Shown here in pieces: positions 38,000 to 45,882 of a DNA stretch of 64,000 bases. Made by a program: the position numbers and the translations under genes. Below the pieces are notes generated by a model. The model made no database searches. It saw only the letters and a program-made list of their open reading frames with translations, and was not told where the DNA came from. Position 1 is the stretch's first letter. Every line of letters starts with the position of its first letter. This DNA comes from Streptomonospora nanhaiensis (lineage in GTDB: Bacteria; Actinomycetota; Actinomycetes; Streptosporangiales; Streptosporangiaceae), in NCBI RefSeq assembly GCF_026642255.1, contig NZ_CP113264.1, positions 2,790,001-2,854,000 on the forward strand, given 5' to 3'.

Positions 38000-38482
38000 T
38001 CAGTTGACGGCGACCGGGGTCCCGTTCGTCATCTTCAGCAGCTCCGCGTAGTCGGTGGGGAAAATGGTGTTGGGGGTGCCGCCGGCCGCCCACAGCCGCG
38101 GGTACTCCTCCAGCGCGGTGTCCACGACCGTCTCGACGGGCGCCGGGTGGCCCACGGGAGCCACCCCGCCGATCACCTGGCCGGTGGCGGCGCGCACCTC
38201 CCCGGGCTCGGCCCGCCTGATGGCCTGCCTGCCCAGGCGCTCGGCCAGCAGGGCCACGTCCACCCGGTGCCGTCCGCTCGTCATCACCAGCAGCGGGCTC
38301 CCGTCGGCCATGAACACCAGGCTGTTGGCGATCGCCCCGACCTCGCAGCCCAGCGCCTCGGCCGCCTCCGCCGCGGTGCGGGTCGACGCGGGCAGTTCCC
38401 GCACCCGGTCCCGCGCCCCGAACCGGGCGAGCGCCTCGACCACCTGTCGACTGCGCTCCGGCAGGTTCTTCCCGTCCGCCAT
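38000..38482 (-). CDS. YbaK/ProX-type aminoacyl-tRNA deacylase
   Basis: 160 residues. The YbaK fold is recognisable by AAEALGCEVGAIANSLVFMADGSPLLVMTSGRHRVDVALLAERLG (catalytic Lys of some members replaced here), GQVIGGVAPVGHPAPVETVVDTALEEYPRLWAAGGTPNTIFP, and the late DYAELLKMTNGTP. These proteins edit mischarged tRNA (Cys-tRNAPro or similar) in trans in the cytoplasm. Start ATG 38482. Divergent from the MFS gene. Confidence 0.87.
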   Translation of the reverse strand: MADGKNLPERSRQVVEALARFGARDRVRELPASTRTAAEAAEALGCEVGAIANSLVFMADGSPLLVMTSGRHRVDVALLAERLGRQAIRRAEPGEVRAATGQVIGGVAPVGHPAPVETVVDTALEEYPRLWAAGGTPNTIFPTDYAELLKMTNGTPVAVN

Positions 38483-38624
38483 CTGTGTCTCCCCGTACTC
38501 GGTCCGGTGGGCATGGGTGTGCTCCAGGATGGCAGGCTACGCCCGCGCGCGCCCCCGGGCCCGGGGACCGGTGAAGGGGCGCCGGACGACCCGGCCCCGA
38601 GCGTCCCGCGCCTAGGCTGTCGGG

Positions 38625-39815
38625 GTGCGCGTACGGAACCGTTGGACCGTCCTCTCCGTCAGCATGGTGGCGCAGGTGGCCAGTGTGTCCGCCATGTTCG
38701 GCGTCCCCCTCGTGCTCCCGCAGCTGAGGGACGCCTTCGGGGTCACGACCGCGCAGGCGGGGGTACTGGCGGGGCTCCCGTCCCTGGGCCTGCTCCTCAC
38801 CCTCCTGTTGTGGGGCGTGGTGATCGACCGGGTCGGGGAGCGGTCGACGATGGCGCTGAGCCTGGTCCTCACGGCGGGTGCGCTCGGCGCGCTCCGGCTG
38901 GTCACGGACGTGTGGGGTGCGGCGGTGGTCCTGGCACTCGTGGGCGCGGTCGGCGGTCCGGTCAACGCGGCCAGCGGCCGGCTGGTCCTGGCCCGGTTCG
39001 ACGCGGGGGAGCGGGGCCTGGCCATGGGGATCCGCCAGTCGGCGCTCCCGCTGGGCGTGGGGATCTCTGCCCTGGTGCTGCCCGGCGCCGCCGACGCGTG
39101 GGGGTTCGTCGCGGCGATGACGCTCCCGGCAGTGCTCGCGCTCCTGGCGGTGCCGCTCCTGCTGGCCGTGGCGCCGGGCCCGCCCCCGCACCGGCCCGCG
39201 CGCGGACACGCGTCCGAAGAAGGGGAGGCGGCCCCTCCCGCCGCCGGGTCGCCGTACCGGCGCCGCCCGATCTGGCGGGTGCACGGCGTGAGCATGCTCC
39301 TCGGCGTCCCCCAGGTCGCGCTGATGACGTACGCGGTGGTCTACCTCGTGCAGGAACAGGGGTGGGACGCACCCGCCGCGGGCGCGGTGGTCGCGGCGGC
39401 CCAGGTGCCGGGCGCCGCGGGACGCCTGCTGCTCGGGATCCGGTCGGACCGGACCGGCGACCGGATGCGGCCGGTGCGGTGGCTGGCGGCGGTCTCCGGG
39501 GTCTGCCTGGTCCTCCTCGCCCTCCTGCCCGGGGTCTGGGACAGGACGGCCGTGCCCCTGCTGCTGGCCTGCCTCGTGCTGACGATGTGGCACAACGGCC
39601 TGACCTTCACCGCCGTCGCCGAGATCGCCGGGACCGCGTGGGCCGGGCGGGCCCTGGCCGTGCAGAACTGGCTCCAGGCCGTCAGCACCACGCTCACGCC
39701 GGTCCTCATGGCCGCGGTGATCACCACCGCGGGGCTGCCCGCCGTGTTCGCGGCGAGCGCGGTCTTCTCGGCCGCCGCGGTCGCGGTGGCGCCGGGCGCG
39801 CGCACCCGGGGGTGA
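38625..39815 (+). CDS. MFS transporter
   Basis: 396 residues, GTG start; 12 hydrophobic segments in two halves separated by a basic/acidic loop (residues about 190-220, ARGHASEEGEAAPP). Loop-2/3 motif VVIDRVGERSTMALSL and a helix-4 region AVGGPVNAASGRLVLARFDAGERGLAMGIRQSALPLG resemble the CynX/nitrate-type and NarK-like MFS families. Substrate unknown; export or import cannot be decided. No regulator adjoins it. Convergent with the beta-lactamase gene. Confidence 0.85.
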   Translation: MRVRNRWTVLSVSMVAQVASVSAMFGVPLVLPQLRDAFGVTTAQAGVLAGLPSLGLLLTLLLWGVVIDRVGERSTMALSLVLTAGALGALRLVTDVWGAAVVLALVGAVGGPVNAASGRLVLARFDAGERGLAMGIRQSALPLGVGISALVLPGAADAWGFVAAMTLPAVLALLAVPLLLAVAPGPPPHRPARGHASEEGEAAPPAAGSPYRRRPIWRVHGVSMLLGVPQVALMTYAVVYLVQEQGWDAPAAGAVVAAAQVPGAAGRLLLGIRSDRTGDRMRPVRWLAAVSGVCLVLLALLPGVWDRTAVPLLLACLVLTMWHNGLTFTAVAEIAGTAWAGRALAVQNWLQAVSTTLTPVLMAAVITTAGLPAVFAASAVFSAAAVAVAPGARTRG

Positions 39816-39997
39816 TCCCCCGGTCGCCCGGAGGTCCCGTCCGGGCCTCTCGGCCGTGTCGCGACGGAACCGGTGCGGGAGGCTCATCCCGCGAACTCCC
39901 CGGCGTTCCACCCCTCCCACACGCGCCGCGTGTTGGGCACCCCCTCGCGGAGGACGGACCCGGCCCGGGAGCTGTGCCCGGGCGCGGGCCGGGGGCC

Positions 39998-40912
39998 CTA
40001 CGGGGCCAGGGCCTCCACGACGACCTCGGTCGCCCCCGAGACCAGGGCGTTGTCGAATTCGGCGTCCTCCTGCTCGCGGGTGGACATGACCGCGATGACG
40101 ATGGGGTCGTCCTCGGGGGGCCAGACGACGGCGATGTCGTTGCGCGAACCGTGGCTGCCGCCGCCGGTCTTGTCACCGACACGCCAGTCCTCGGGGACTC
40201 CGGCGCGGATCAGCTCGTCGCCGGTCGTGTTGTTGAGGAGCATCTCGGTGAGCACGTCGCGCGGGCCCTCCTCCAGGACGTCCCCGAGCACGAACATGTC
40301 CAGGCTCTCGGCCATGGCGCGCGGCGTGCTCGTGTCCCGGGTCTCACCGGGCGGCACCTCGTTGAGCTCGGTCTCGATCCGGTCCGCCGAGATCACGTCG
40401 TCGCCGATCTCCCGCATGTCCTCCTCGAACCCCTCGGGTCCGCCCAGCTCCTCGAACAGCAGGTTCGCGGCGGTGTTGTCGCTGTGGCGGACGGCGGCGT
40501 CGGCCACCTCCAGCAGGGTCATCCCCGTGTCGACGTGCTGCTCGGTGATGGGGGAGTAGTCGACCAGGTCCTCTTCGGTGTAGGTGACGACCTCCTCCAG
40601 CTCCTCGGGGGTGTTCTGCCCCAGGACCAGGGCCGCCGTGAACGCCTTGTGGGTGGAGGCGTAGCCGAACCGCTCGTCGGCGCGGTGGAAGACCTCCTCC
40701 CCGGTCCCGGTGTCCACCGCGTAGACCCCGAGACGGGCGTCGAACTCCGATTCCAGCCGCTCGAACTCACCGGAGAGGTCCTCGGCCGTCACCTCCGCGC
40801 TCGCCGGCTCCGCCTCGGCGGGCGCGGCGGAGCCGGAGCAGGCCGCGGCGGGGACGAGCGCGAGCGCGGCCAGGGCCGCGAACCCGGTCCTGCGGGCGGT
40901 GGGGAACAACAT
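39998..40912 (-). CDS. bla: Class A beta-lactamase, lipoprotein-like
   Basis: 304 residues from ATG 40912 with GAGGAG upstream. The frame extends 64 codons further but without coding character. Signal segment followed by AAAC at C25, a weak lipobox. All class A motifs are present: S86-T-H-K89, S144-D-N146, omega-loop E180-T-E-L-N184 and K248-T-G250. It hydrolyses penicillins/cephalosporins outside the membrane. The mature protein is strikingly acidic (runs such as ELEEVVTYTEEDLVD). No BlaI/BlaR regulator is nearby, suggesting constitutive or chromosomal intrinsic resistance. Confidence 0.92.
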   Translation of the reverse strand: MLFPTARRTGFAALAALALVPAAACSGSAAPAEAEPASAEVTAEDLSGEFERLESEFDARLGVYAVDTGTGEEVFHRADERFGYASTHKAFTAALVLGQNTPEELEEVVTYTEEDLVDYSPITEQHVDTGMTLLEVADAAVRHSDNTAANLLFEELGGPEGFEEDMREIGDDVISADRIETELNEVPPGETRDTSTPRAMAESLDMFVLGDVLEEGPRDVLTEMLLNNTTGDELIRAGVPEDWRVGDKTGGGSHGSRNDIAVVWPPEDDPIVIAVMSTREQEDAEFDNALVSGATEVVVEALAP

Positions 40913-41156
40913 GTGCGTCTCCTCGTGGTCTGGTGCGCGCCGCCCGGAGGACCGGGCGGCGCGGAACGGACAGGGTCGGAAAGGGCGGACACGGCGGGAC
41001 ACGACCCGCTGCGACCTGCCCCTTTCCGGGCCCTGTCCGTAGTCTGGGCCCGGACGCCGATACCGTCCAAGACGGAAACGACCAGTCCCATGCGGAAACG
41101 ACATGAACCCAGCCTGTGGCGGTCGGCCGCGGTCGGATTCGGCCGTCCCGGCCGCC

Positions 41157-41666
41157 TCAGGCCTTCTCCTCCTGGCGGCGCTGGCGCTCGAACAGGGCGT
41201 GCCAGCGCCCGGCCGGGCCCAGCGGGGAGCGGATCCGGGAGCCGCGGCCGGCCGGGAGCGCGGCCGCGGAGCACGCCGGCGCCTGCGTCCGCGTGGCGCA
41301 CGGCACGAGCCGGAGCGTCGTGGAGGCCGCCTGGTCCCCGGTCACCGTGTCGAGGAAGGCCGCGGCGTAGTGGCCGTACTTGAGCCGGTAGGCGGCGTCG
41401 ACCCGTTCACGCGTCCCGGGGTCGGCGGGCTCGAAGACGACGTTCCTGCGCAGGCCCGCGGCCCGGACCGTGCCCTTCCGGTGGATCCGCGCGCTCCGGT
41501 ACCAGTCGGAGGCGTGGCCGCCCAGGGAGCGGACGTAGAGGTCGTCCCCCTCGCGCACCACCCAGACCCTCCGGCCGCGCCTCAGCACACGCCTGCCGTG
41601 CGCGACCGTCAGGACGATCTCCTCGGTGGAGGAGTACAGCGTCAACTCTTCGGGAGTCCACGTCAT
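41157..41666 (-). CDS. DUF2255 family protein
   Basis: 169 residues. DUF2255 features: WTPEELTLYSSTEEIVLTVAH at the start, the RVWVVREGDDLYVRSLGGHASDWYRSARIHRKGTVRAAG core (about 33-72), and YRLKYGHYAAAFLDTVTGDQAASTTLRLVP. The C-terminal about 40 residues are basic and Ala/Arg-rich and extend beyond the family's usual end. The fold is related to F420/nitroreductase-like split barrels; the function is not established. Start ATG 41666. Confidence 0.8.
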   Translation of the reverse strand: MTWTPEELTLYSSTEEIVLTVAHGRRVLRRGRRVWVVREGDDLYVRSLGGHASDWYRSARIHRKGTVRAAGLRRNVVFEPADPGTRERVDAAYRLKYGHYAAAFLDTVTGDQAASTTLRLVPCATRTQAPACSAAALPAGRGSRIRSPLGPAGRWHALFERQRRQEEKA

Positions 41667-42110
41667 CGGCGTCTCGTCAACTCGCTTTCCGTTCGAGGTG
41701 TCCTACAGGGGGGAATCGCATGCACGCGGTGGCGGAGCGAGATCCGGTGGACCGCGCACGGTCCGCGCCCCCGCGGGGCCGCTCCCCGGTCGGCCGCCGT
41801 CCCCCGCGCCGGACGGGTGCGGGGGCGTGCGGTACGGCGTTCCGGAGGGCGCCCGGGGGCAGGGGGCCGTGCTCCCCGCCGGGGGAGCGGTGCGGACGGC
41901 ACCCGGACCGCCCCCGCCCCTCCAGGCTAGGATCCGGGGACCTCCGGAGGGAGGCCCTGACACACCCACCCTTGCGCCGTCCCGGCCCGGAGCGGCGCCC
42001 GCGCGGGGGGCGCCCGCGCGGACCCGCAGGTCGCAAACGCCTGGACCGGCGCGTCCCGTGTTGGGATCATCGGACGGTCCGACACCCCACGACCCGAGGG
42101 ATATCCCGCC
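41667..42110. other. Divergent intergenic region (444 bp)
   Basis: Lies between DUF2255 (-) and the acetyltransferase (+). A GGGGGG/ATG at about 41707-41720 opens a frame with no protein-like character. TCGGAC-G-GTCCGA (42070-42082) is a 13-bp palindrome 29 bp before the acetyltransferase start and could be an operator. No gene was recognised. Confidence 0.45.
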
Positions 42111-42761
42111 ATGCCCGTGCCCGCCGACCCGACCGTGCTCCACCCGATGCCCGGGCAGCCGCGTGTGGTACTGCTCAAACCCCTGGTGACGTCCCCGCTC
42201 ATCGAGGTCGGGGAGTACTCCTACTACGACGACCCCGACGACCCGACCGCGTTCGAGACGCGCAACGTGCTCTACCACTACGGGCCGGAGAAGCTGGTCA
42301 TCGGCCGGTTCTGCGCGCTGGGCACAGGGACCCGGTTCATCATGAACGGCGCCAACCACCGCATGGACGGCCCCTCGACCTTCCCCTTCCCCACGATGGG
42401 CGGCTCGTGGTCGGAGCACTTCGACCTCATCACCGGGCTGCCGGGCCGGGGGGACACGGTGGTCGGCCACGACGTGTGGTTCGGCCACGGGTCGACGGTG
42501 ATGCCCGGCGTGCGGATCGGCCACGGGGCGGTCATCGCCTCCGGAGCCGTCGTCACCTCCGACGTGCCCGACTACGGGATCGTCGGCGGCAACCCCGCCC
42601 GGCTCATCCGCACCCGCTTCGACGCCGGGACCGTGGACCGCCTGCTGGCGGTGGCCTGGTGGGACTGGCCCGCCGAGCACATCACCGAGCACGTGCGCAC
42701 GATCATGTCGGGCAGCGTCGACGACCTGGAGGCCGCGGCGCCGGGCGGGTCCGGCGGCTGA
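42111..42761 (+). CDS. Vat/CatB-type xenobiotic O-acetyltransferase
   Basis: 216 residues. Left-handed beta-helix hexapeptide acetyltransferase: KLVIGRFCALGTGTRFIMNGANHRMDGPSTFPF contains the catalytic His of the NHRMDG motif and the typical STFPF. DTVVGHDVWFGHGSTVMPGVRIGHGAVIASGAVVTSDVPDYGIVGGNPARLIRTRF is the hexapeptide coil and acetyl-CoA site. The family inactivates streptogramin A or chloramphenicol by acetylation. Start ATG 42111; a palindrome lies just upstream. It is followed by a strong terminator. Actual drug specificity is not readable. Confidence 0.88.
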   Translation: MPVPADPTVLHPMPGQPRVVLLKPLVTSPLIEVGEYSYYDDPDDPTAFETRNVLYHYGPEKLVIGRFCALGTGTRFIMNGANHRMDGPSTFPFPTMGGSWSEHFDLITGLPGRGDTVVGHDVWFGHGSTVMPGVRIGHGAVIASGAVVTSDVPDYGIVGGNPARLIRTRFDAGTVDRLLAVAWWDWPAEHITEHVRTIMSGSVDDLEAAAPGGSGG

Positions 42762-42775
42762 GGCCCGGCACGGGG

Positions 42776-42815
42776 GCCGCTGCCCGGCGGGGGCCGGGCC
42801 CCGCCGGGCAGCGGC
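42776..42815 (+). terminator. Strong terminator after the acetyltransferase
   Basis: GCCGCTGCCCGGCGGGG and CCCCGCCGGGCAGCGGC form a perfect 17-bp stem around loop GCCGGG, 15 bp after the stop codon. Confidence 0.7.
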
Positions 42816-42847
42816 AGGGCACGGCCGGGTCCCACCGGTACCGCCGT

Positions 42848-43042
42848 TCACCGGGGCCCCGCCGGGGCGTGCGGGAGCGTTCGGCGCACCGCGGGAAGCG
42901 GCGACCCGGCGGGCAGGGCTCTGCGCGCCGACCGGTGCAGCGGGCGGCCCGCGGGGAGGAAGCGCCGCGTCACGTGGGACGTGCCCGCCCAGGCCACGGG
43001 GGCGACCGCCGTCACGAGGGCCCACCGCCATGTAGCTTCCAT
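42848..43042 (-). pseudogene. Truncated EamA/DMT-family transporter (N-terminal remnant)
   Basis: A 64-codon minus-strand frame begins MEATWRWALVTAVAPVAWAG and continues with TRRFLPAGRPLHRSARRALPAG and AVRRTLP. This is the conserved first helix and loop of EamA/DMT permeases (typically ALAPxxWGTTYxVT, then LRALPAGLLLLA). It lacks the remaining about 230 residues, and several helix residues are degraded to Arg/His/Pro. It is divergent from a MarR gene with two palindromic operators between, the normal layout of a MarR-controlled EamA exporter, so this is probably the decayed target. Confidence 0.65.
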
Positions 43043-43050
43043 GGAAGCTA
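43033..43050. promoter_or_regulatory. MarR operator 1 (18-bp perfect palindrome)
   Basis: TAGCTTCCATGGAAGCTA reads the same on both strands. It overlaps the start codon of the truncated transporter. Its centre is 21 bp from that of operator 2, so both lie on one face of the helix. Confidence 0.8.
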
Positions 43051-43052
43051 TA

Positions 43053-43072
43053 GTAGCTTCCTCGGAAGCTAC
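43053..43072. promoter_or_regulatory. MarR operator 2
   Basis: GTAGCTTCC-TC-GGAAGCTAC is a perfect 9-bp inverted repeat with 2-bp spacer, sharing TAGCTTCC/GGAAGCTA with operator 1 and ending 9 bp before the MarR ATG. Confidence 0.8.
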
Positions 43073-43081
43073 ACTGGGGGC

Positions 43082-43579
43082 ATGGAGCAGTACGACCGCG
43101 TCACACGTATCCAGGCCGAGTGGGAACGCGAGCGCCCCGACCTGGACGTGTCCCCGCAGGGGGTGATCGGCAGGCTGCACCGCATCGGCTCCCACCTGAG
43201 CGACCGCCTGTGCGTCGTCTACCGCCGTCACGGGCTGAGCGAGGGAGAGTTCGAGGTCCTCGCCGCGCTGCGCCGCGCGGGAGGGCCCTGCGAGCGGGCG
43301 CCCGGCGAACTCGCCCGGTTCACGATGGTCACCACCGGGGCCATGACCAAGCGGCTCGACCGGCTGGAGGAGGCCGGACTCGTCACCCGCCGCCGGGCCG
43401 AGGGGGACGGCCGGGGCCGGACGGTCACGCTCACCGAGGCGGGCAGGACGCTCATCGACCAGGCCTTCACCGAGCACATGCAGGACGAGCGGCGCCTCCT
43501 GGAAGCCCTCACCGCCGAGGAGGCCGAGCGGCTCGAAGCGCTGCTGGCCACCTGGTTGTCGCGCATCGAGGGGACCTGA
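43082..43579 (+). CDS. MarR family transcriptional regulator
   Basis: 165 residues from ATG 43082; the frame is open far upstream, but the operators and start context fix this start. Winged HTH: LSEGEFEVLAALRRAGGPCERAPGELARFTMVTTGAMTKRLDRLEEAGLVTRRRAEGDGRGRTVTLTEAG (about 50-118), with long flanking dimerisation helices. Two palindromes just upstream, one overlapping its probable RBS region, indicate autorepression. The divergent EamA-like gene it should control is truncated, so it may now regulate only itself or distant genes. Confidence 0.87.
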   Translation: MEQYDRVTRIQAEWERERPDLDVSPQGVIGRLHRIGSHLSDRLCVVYRRHGLSEGEFEVLAALRRAGGPCERAPGELARFTMVTTGAMTKRLDRLEEAGLVTRRRAEGDGRGRTVTLTEAGRTLIDQAFTEHMQDERRLLEALTAEEAERLEALLATWLSRIEGT

Positions 43580-43616
43580 GTCCCCGCCGGGCGACCGCCA
43601 CCGGTCCCGGCCGCCG

Positions 43617-44681
43617 CTACGGCGCCGCGGCCGGGGGCTCCGCGCCGGGCGCCCGCTCTCCGTGGAGCGGGCCCGTCGCCACGTGCGGGGACAGGGCGCG
43701 CAGGAAGTCCGCCGCGTCGAACATCTCACCCGCGGAGGCCACACCGGTGGCCCCGGTCCGCCCGGTGAGGATCCGCTCCACCGCCTCCACCGCGAGCGGC
43801 GCGGACACGGCGTAGATGTCCCGGCCGGTGGCGAACGCGCGCCGCTCGGCGCCGCCCGAGCGCACGAGGAAGGTCTCCGCAGGCCGGTCGGGACCGTCCG
43901 CCCCGGCCGGCGTCCGCGCGGCCGGGGCCGACAGGCCCGTGGCCGCCTCGACCGTCATGTACGTGTGCACCTCGCGGACGTCCAGGTGGCGGGGGATCGT
44001 GGTGACCTCGGCCATCGTGAACTCGCCGACCACCGCACGTGTGCCCAGCGGCTCTGGGAACGCCCATTCGGCGGCTGGAGGGGCGCCGTCGCGGTACTCC
44101 AGCCTCCCGTTCGCGAAGACGACCCGTCGGCCGTCCCTCCTCCGCCGGGACACCCGCCCCGCGGCGCGGGTCCCCTCCGTGGGGGCCCAGCCGCTCAGCC
44201 CGTAGGCGACGTGCACCTCGTCGGCCCCGCCCCAGTCACCCGCCGCCGCCGTGGCCAGCAGGTCGCCGAGCCCGCCGAAGAAAGCCATGGCGGGCACCAC
44301 CGCGACCCCCGCCTCGCGGGCGTCCTGCTCGAAGTGCGTGAACGTGTCCCTGTTCGCCTCGATCTCGGCCGCCACGTCCACGTACGGGACGCCCGCGCGC
44401 AGCGCCGCCCCGACCACCGGCGCCGCGGTCACGGCGAAGGGCCCGGCGCAGTTGACCACGGCGTCCGCGCCTTCCAGCGCCCGGTCGAGGGAGGCCGGGT
44501 CGTCCATCGACGCCGCCCGGGCGGGCGCCCCGGGGTGGTGGGACGCCCGCAGGTCCCGCAGCCTGCCCGCGTCGCGCCCGACGAGGACGGGGGTGTGGCC
44601 GCGGCGGCGCAGCTCCGCCGCCACGAACCGCCCGGTGTGCCCGGAGGCGCCGACCACCGCCACCGCGAATCCTGATCCCAT
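43617..44681 (-). CDS. Saccharopine dehydrogenase-like/trans-acting enoyl reductase family protein
   Basis: 354 residues from ATG 44681. N-terminal Rossmann fold VAVVGASGHTGRFVAAELRRRGHTPVLVGRDAGRL binds NAD(P). Further conserved segments are DAVVNCAGPFAVTAAPVVGAALRAGVPYVDVAAEIEANR and AMAFFGGLGDLLATAAAGDW. A C-terminal substrate domain holds EFTMAEVTTIPRHL. The family includes Rv2449c/trans-enoyl reductases of lipid synthesis and many uncharacterised oxidoreductases. It is divergent from a GlxA-type regulator across 82 bp, which probably controls it. Confidence 0.82.
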   Translation of the reverse strand: MGSGFAVAVVGASGHTGRFVAAELRRRGHTPVLVGRDAGRLRDLRASHHPGAPARAASMDDPASLDRALEGADAVVNCAGPFAVTAAPVVGAALRAGVPYVDVAAEIEANRDTFTHFEQDAREAGVAVVPAMAFFGGLGDLLATAAAGDWGGADEVHVAYGLSGWAPTEGTRAAGRVSRRRRDGRRVVFANGRLEYRDGAPPAAEWAFPEPLGTRAVVGEFTMAEVTTIPRHLDVREVHTYMTVEAATGLSAPAARTPAGADGPDRPAETFLVRSGGAERRAFATGRDIYAVSAPLAVEAVERILTGRTGATGVASAGEMFDAADFLRALSPHVATGPLHGERAPGAEPPAAAP

Positions 44682-44763
44682 CGGTTCCCCCTGGGGCTCG
44701 AACTGTCCGTCAGGAAGATCATGGCCGCGCCGGCGAACCGCCGCCAGCGTCTGGAATGCCACC

Positions 44764-45801
44764 ATGCGTACACTTTCGGACATGCCCTCGATCGCGTTCG
44801 CCCTCACCGACGGAATGCTGCACTTCGAGCTCGCCGCCGCGTGCGAGGTCTTCGGCACCGCGCCGCCGGGCACGGCCGCCCCCTGGTACGACATCGCCCT
44901 GTGCGGCTCCGGAACGGTGCGGGCCGGACGGTTCCTGTTGGAACCGGACCACGGGCTCGACCGGCTGACGAGTGCCGGGACGGTGGTCGTGCCCGCCCTG
45001 GCCGACGTGGACGAGCGCCCGCCGGCCGTGCTGGTCGACGCGGTGTGCGCCGCCCACAGGGCCGGAGCGCGTGTGGTCTCCCTCTGCACGGGCGCGTTCG
45101 TGCTGGCCGAGGCCGGCCTCCTCGACGGGCTGCGCGCGACCACCCACTGGGCCCACACCGGCGAGCTCGCCTCCCGGTACCCGCGGGTGGAGGTCGACCC
45201 CGCCGTGCTCTACGTCGACAACGGCAGGGTGCTCACCTCCGCGGGCAAGGCCGCGGCCGTGGACCTGTGCCTGCACCTGATCCGCGTCGATCACGGCTCG
45301 GCGGTCGCCAACGCCGCCGCCCGCCGCCTGGTCGTGCCCCCGCACAGGCCAGGGGGCCAGGCCCAGTTCGTCGCCGCCCCGGTCCCCGTGCGGGACGGCC
45401 ACCCGGTCGCGGATCTGCTGCCCTGGGCGGCCGAACGGCTGGAGCTACCGCTGACGGTGGAGGACCTGGCCCGCCGGGCGAACATGAGCTCGCGCAACCT
45501 GGCGCGCCACTTCCGGTCGCTGACCGGCACCACGCCCCTGCGCTGGCTGCTGGAGCAGCGCATCCGCCGCGCCCAGGAACTGCTGGAGACCACGGACGAC
45601 GGTGTCGAGCCCATCGCGGCGGCCGTGGGCATGGGCACCGCCGCGACGCTGCGCCGACACTTCCACCGCACCGTGGGAGTGCCCCCGGACGCCTACCGGC
45701 GCGCCTTCCGCGGCCGGGTCCCCCGGCGCGACCGACGGGAAGGCCCGGCGCCGACCTGCCCGAACGGGCCCCCGGCCGGACCCCCGCCGCCGGGCCGGTG
45801 A
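44764..45801 (+). CDS. GlxA-type AraC family transcriptional regulator
   Basis: 345 residues from ATG 44764; ATG 44782 (reading MPSIAFALTDG) is an equally good start. The N-terminal DJ-1/PfpI-like domain has the nucleophile-elbow-like VVSLCTGAFVLAEAGLLDGLRATTHW, with Cys in SLCTGAF (about residue 115). The C-terminal AraC double HTH spans about 225-325: LTVEDLARRANMSSRNLARHFRSLTGTTPLRWLLEQRI and GMGTAATLRRHFHRTVGVPPDAYRRAF. It is likely to activate the divergent dehydrogenase or the following serine hydrolase. Confidence 0.87.
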   Translation: MRTLSDMPSIAFALTDGMLHFELAAACEVFGTAPPGTAAPWYDIALCGSGTVRAGRFLLEPDHGLDRLTSAGTVVVPALADVDERPPAVLVDAVCAAHRAGARVVSLCTGAFVLAEAGLLDGLRATTHWAHTGELASRYPRVEVDPAVLYVDNGRVLTSAGKAAAVDLCLHLIRVDHGSAVANAAARRLVVPPHRPGGQAQFVAAPVPVRDGHPVADLLPWAAERLELPLTVEDLARRANMSSRNLARHFRSLTGTTPLRWLLEQRIRRAQELLETTDDGVEPIAAAVGMGTAATLRRHFHRTVGVPPDAYRRAFRGRVPRRDRREGPAPTCPNGPPAGPPPPGR

Positions 45802-45882
45802 TAGGACCGGATCCGAGCGCGGGCACCGCCGCCGCACCGGCGGCGGGGCCCGCGTCCCCGCCCGACCACAGAAGGAGCACCC

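Noticed and set aside
41720..43081. Long 5' extension of the MarR frame back to 41720, with a G-rich site before its ATG
   Set aside because: It would run through the acetyltransferase gene and both MarR operators; the translation is not protein-like.
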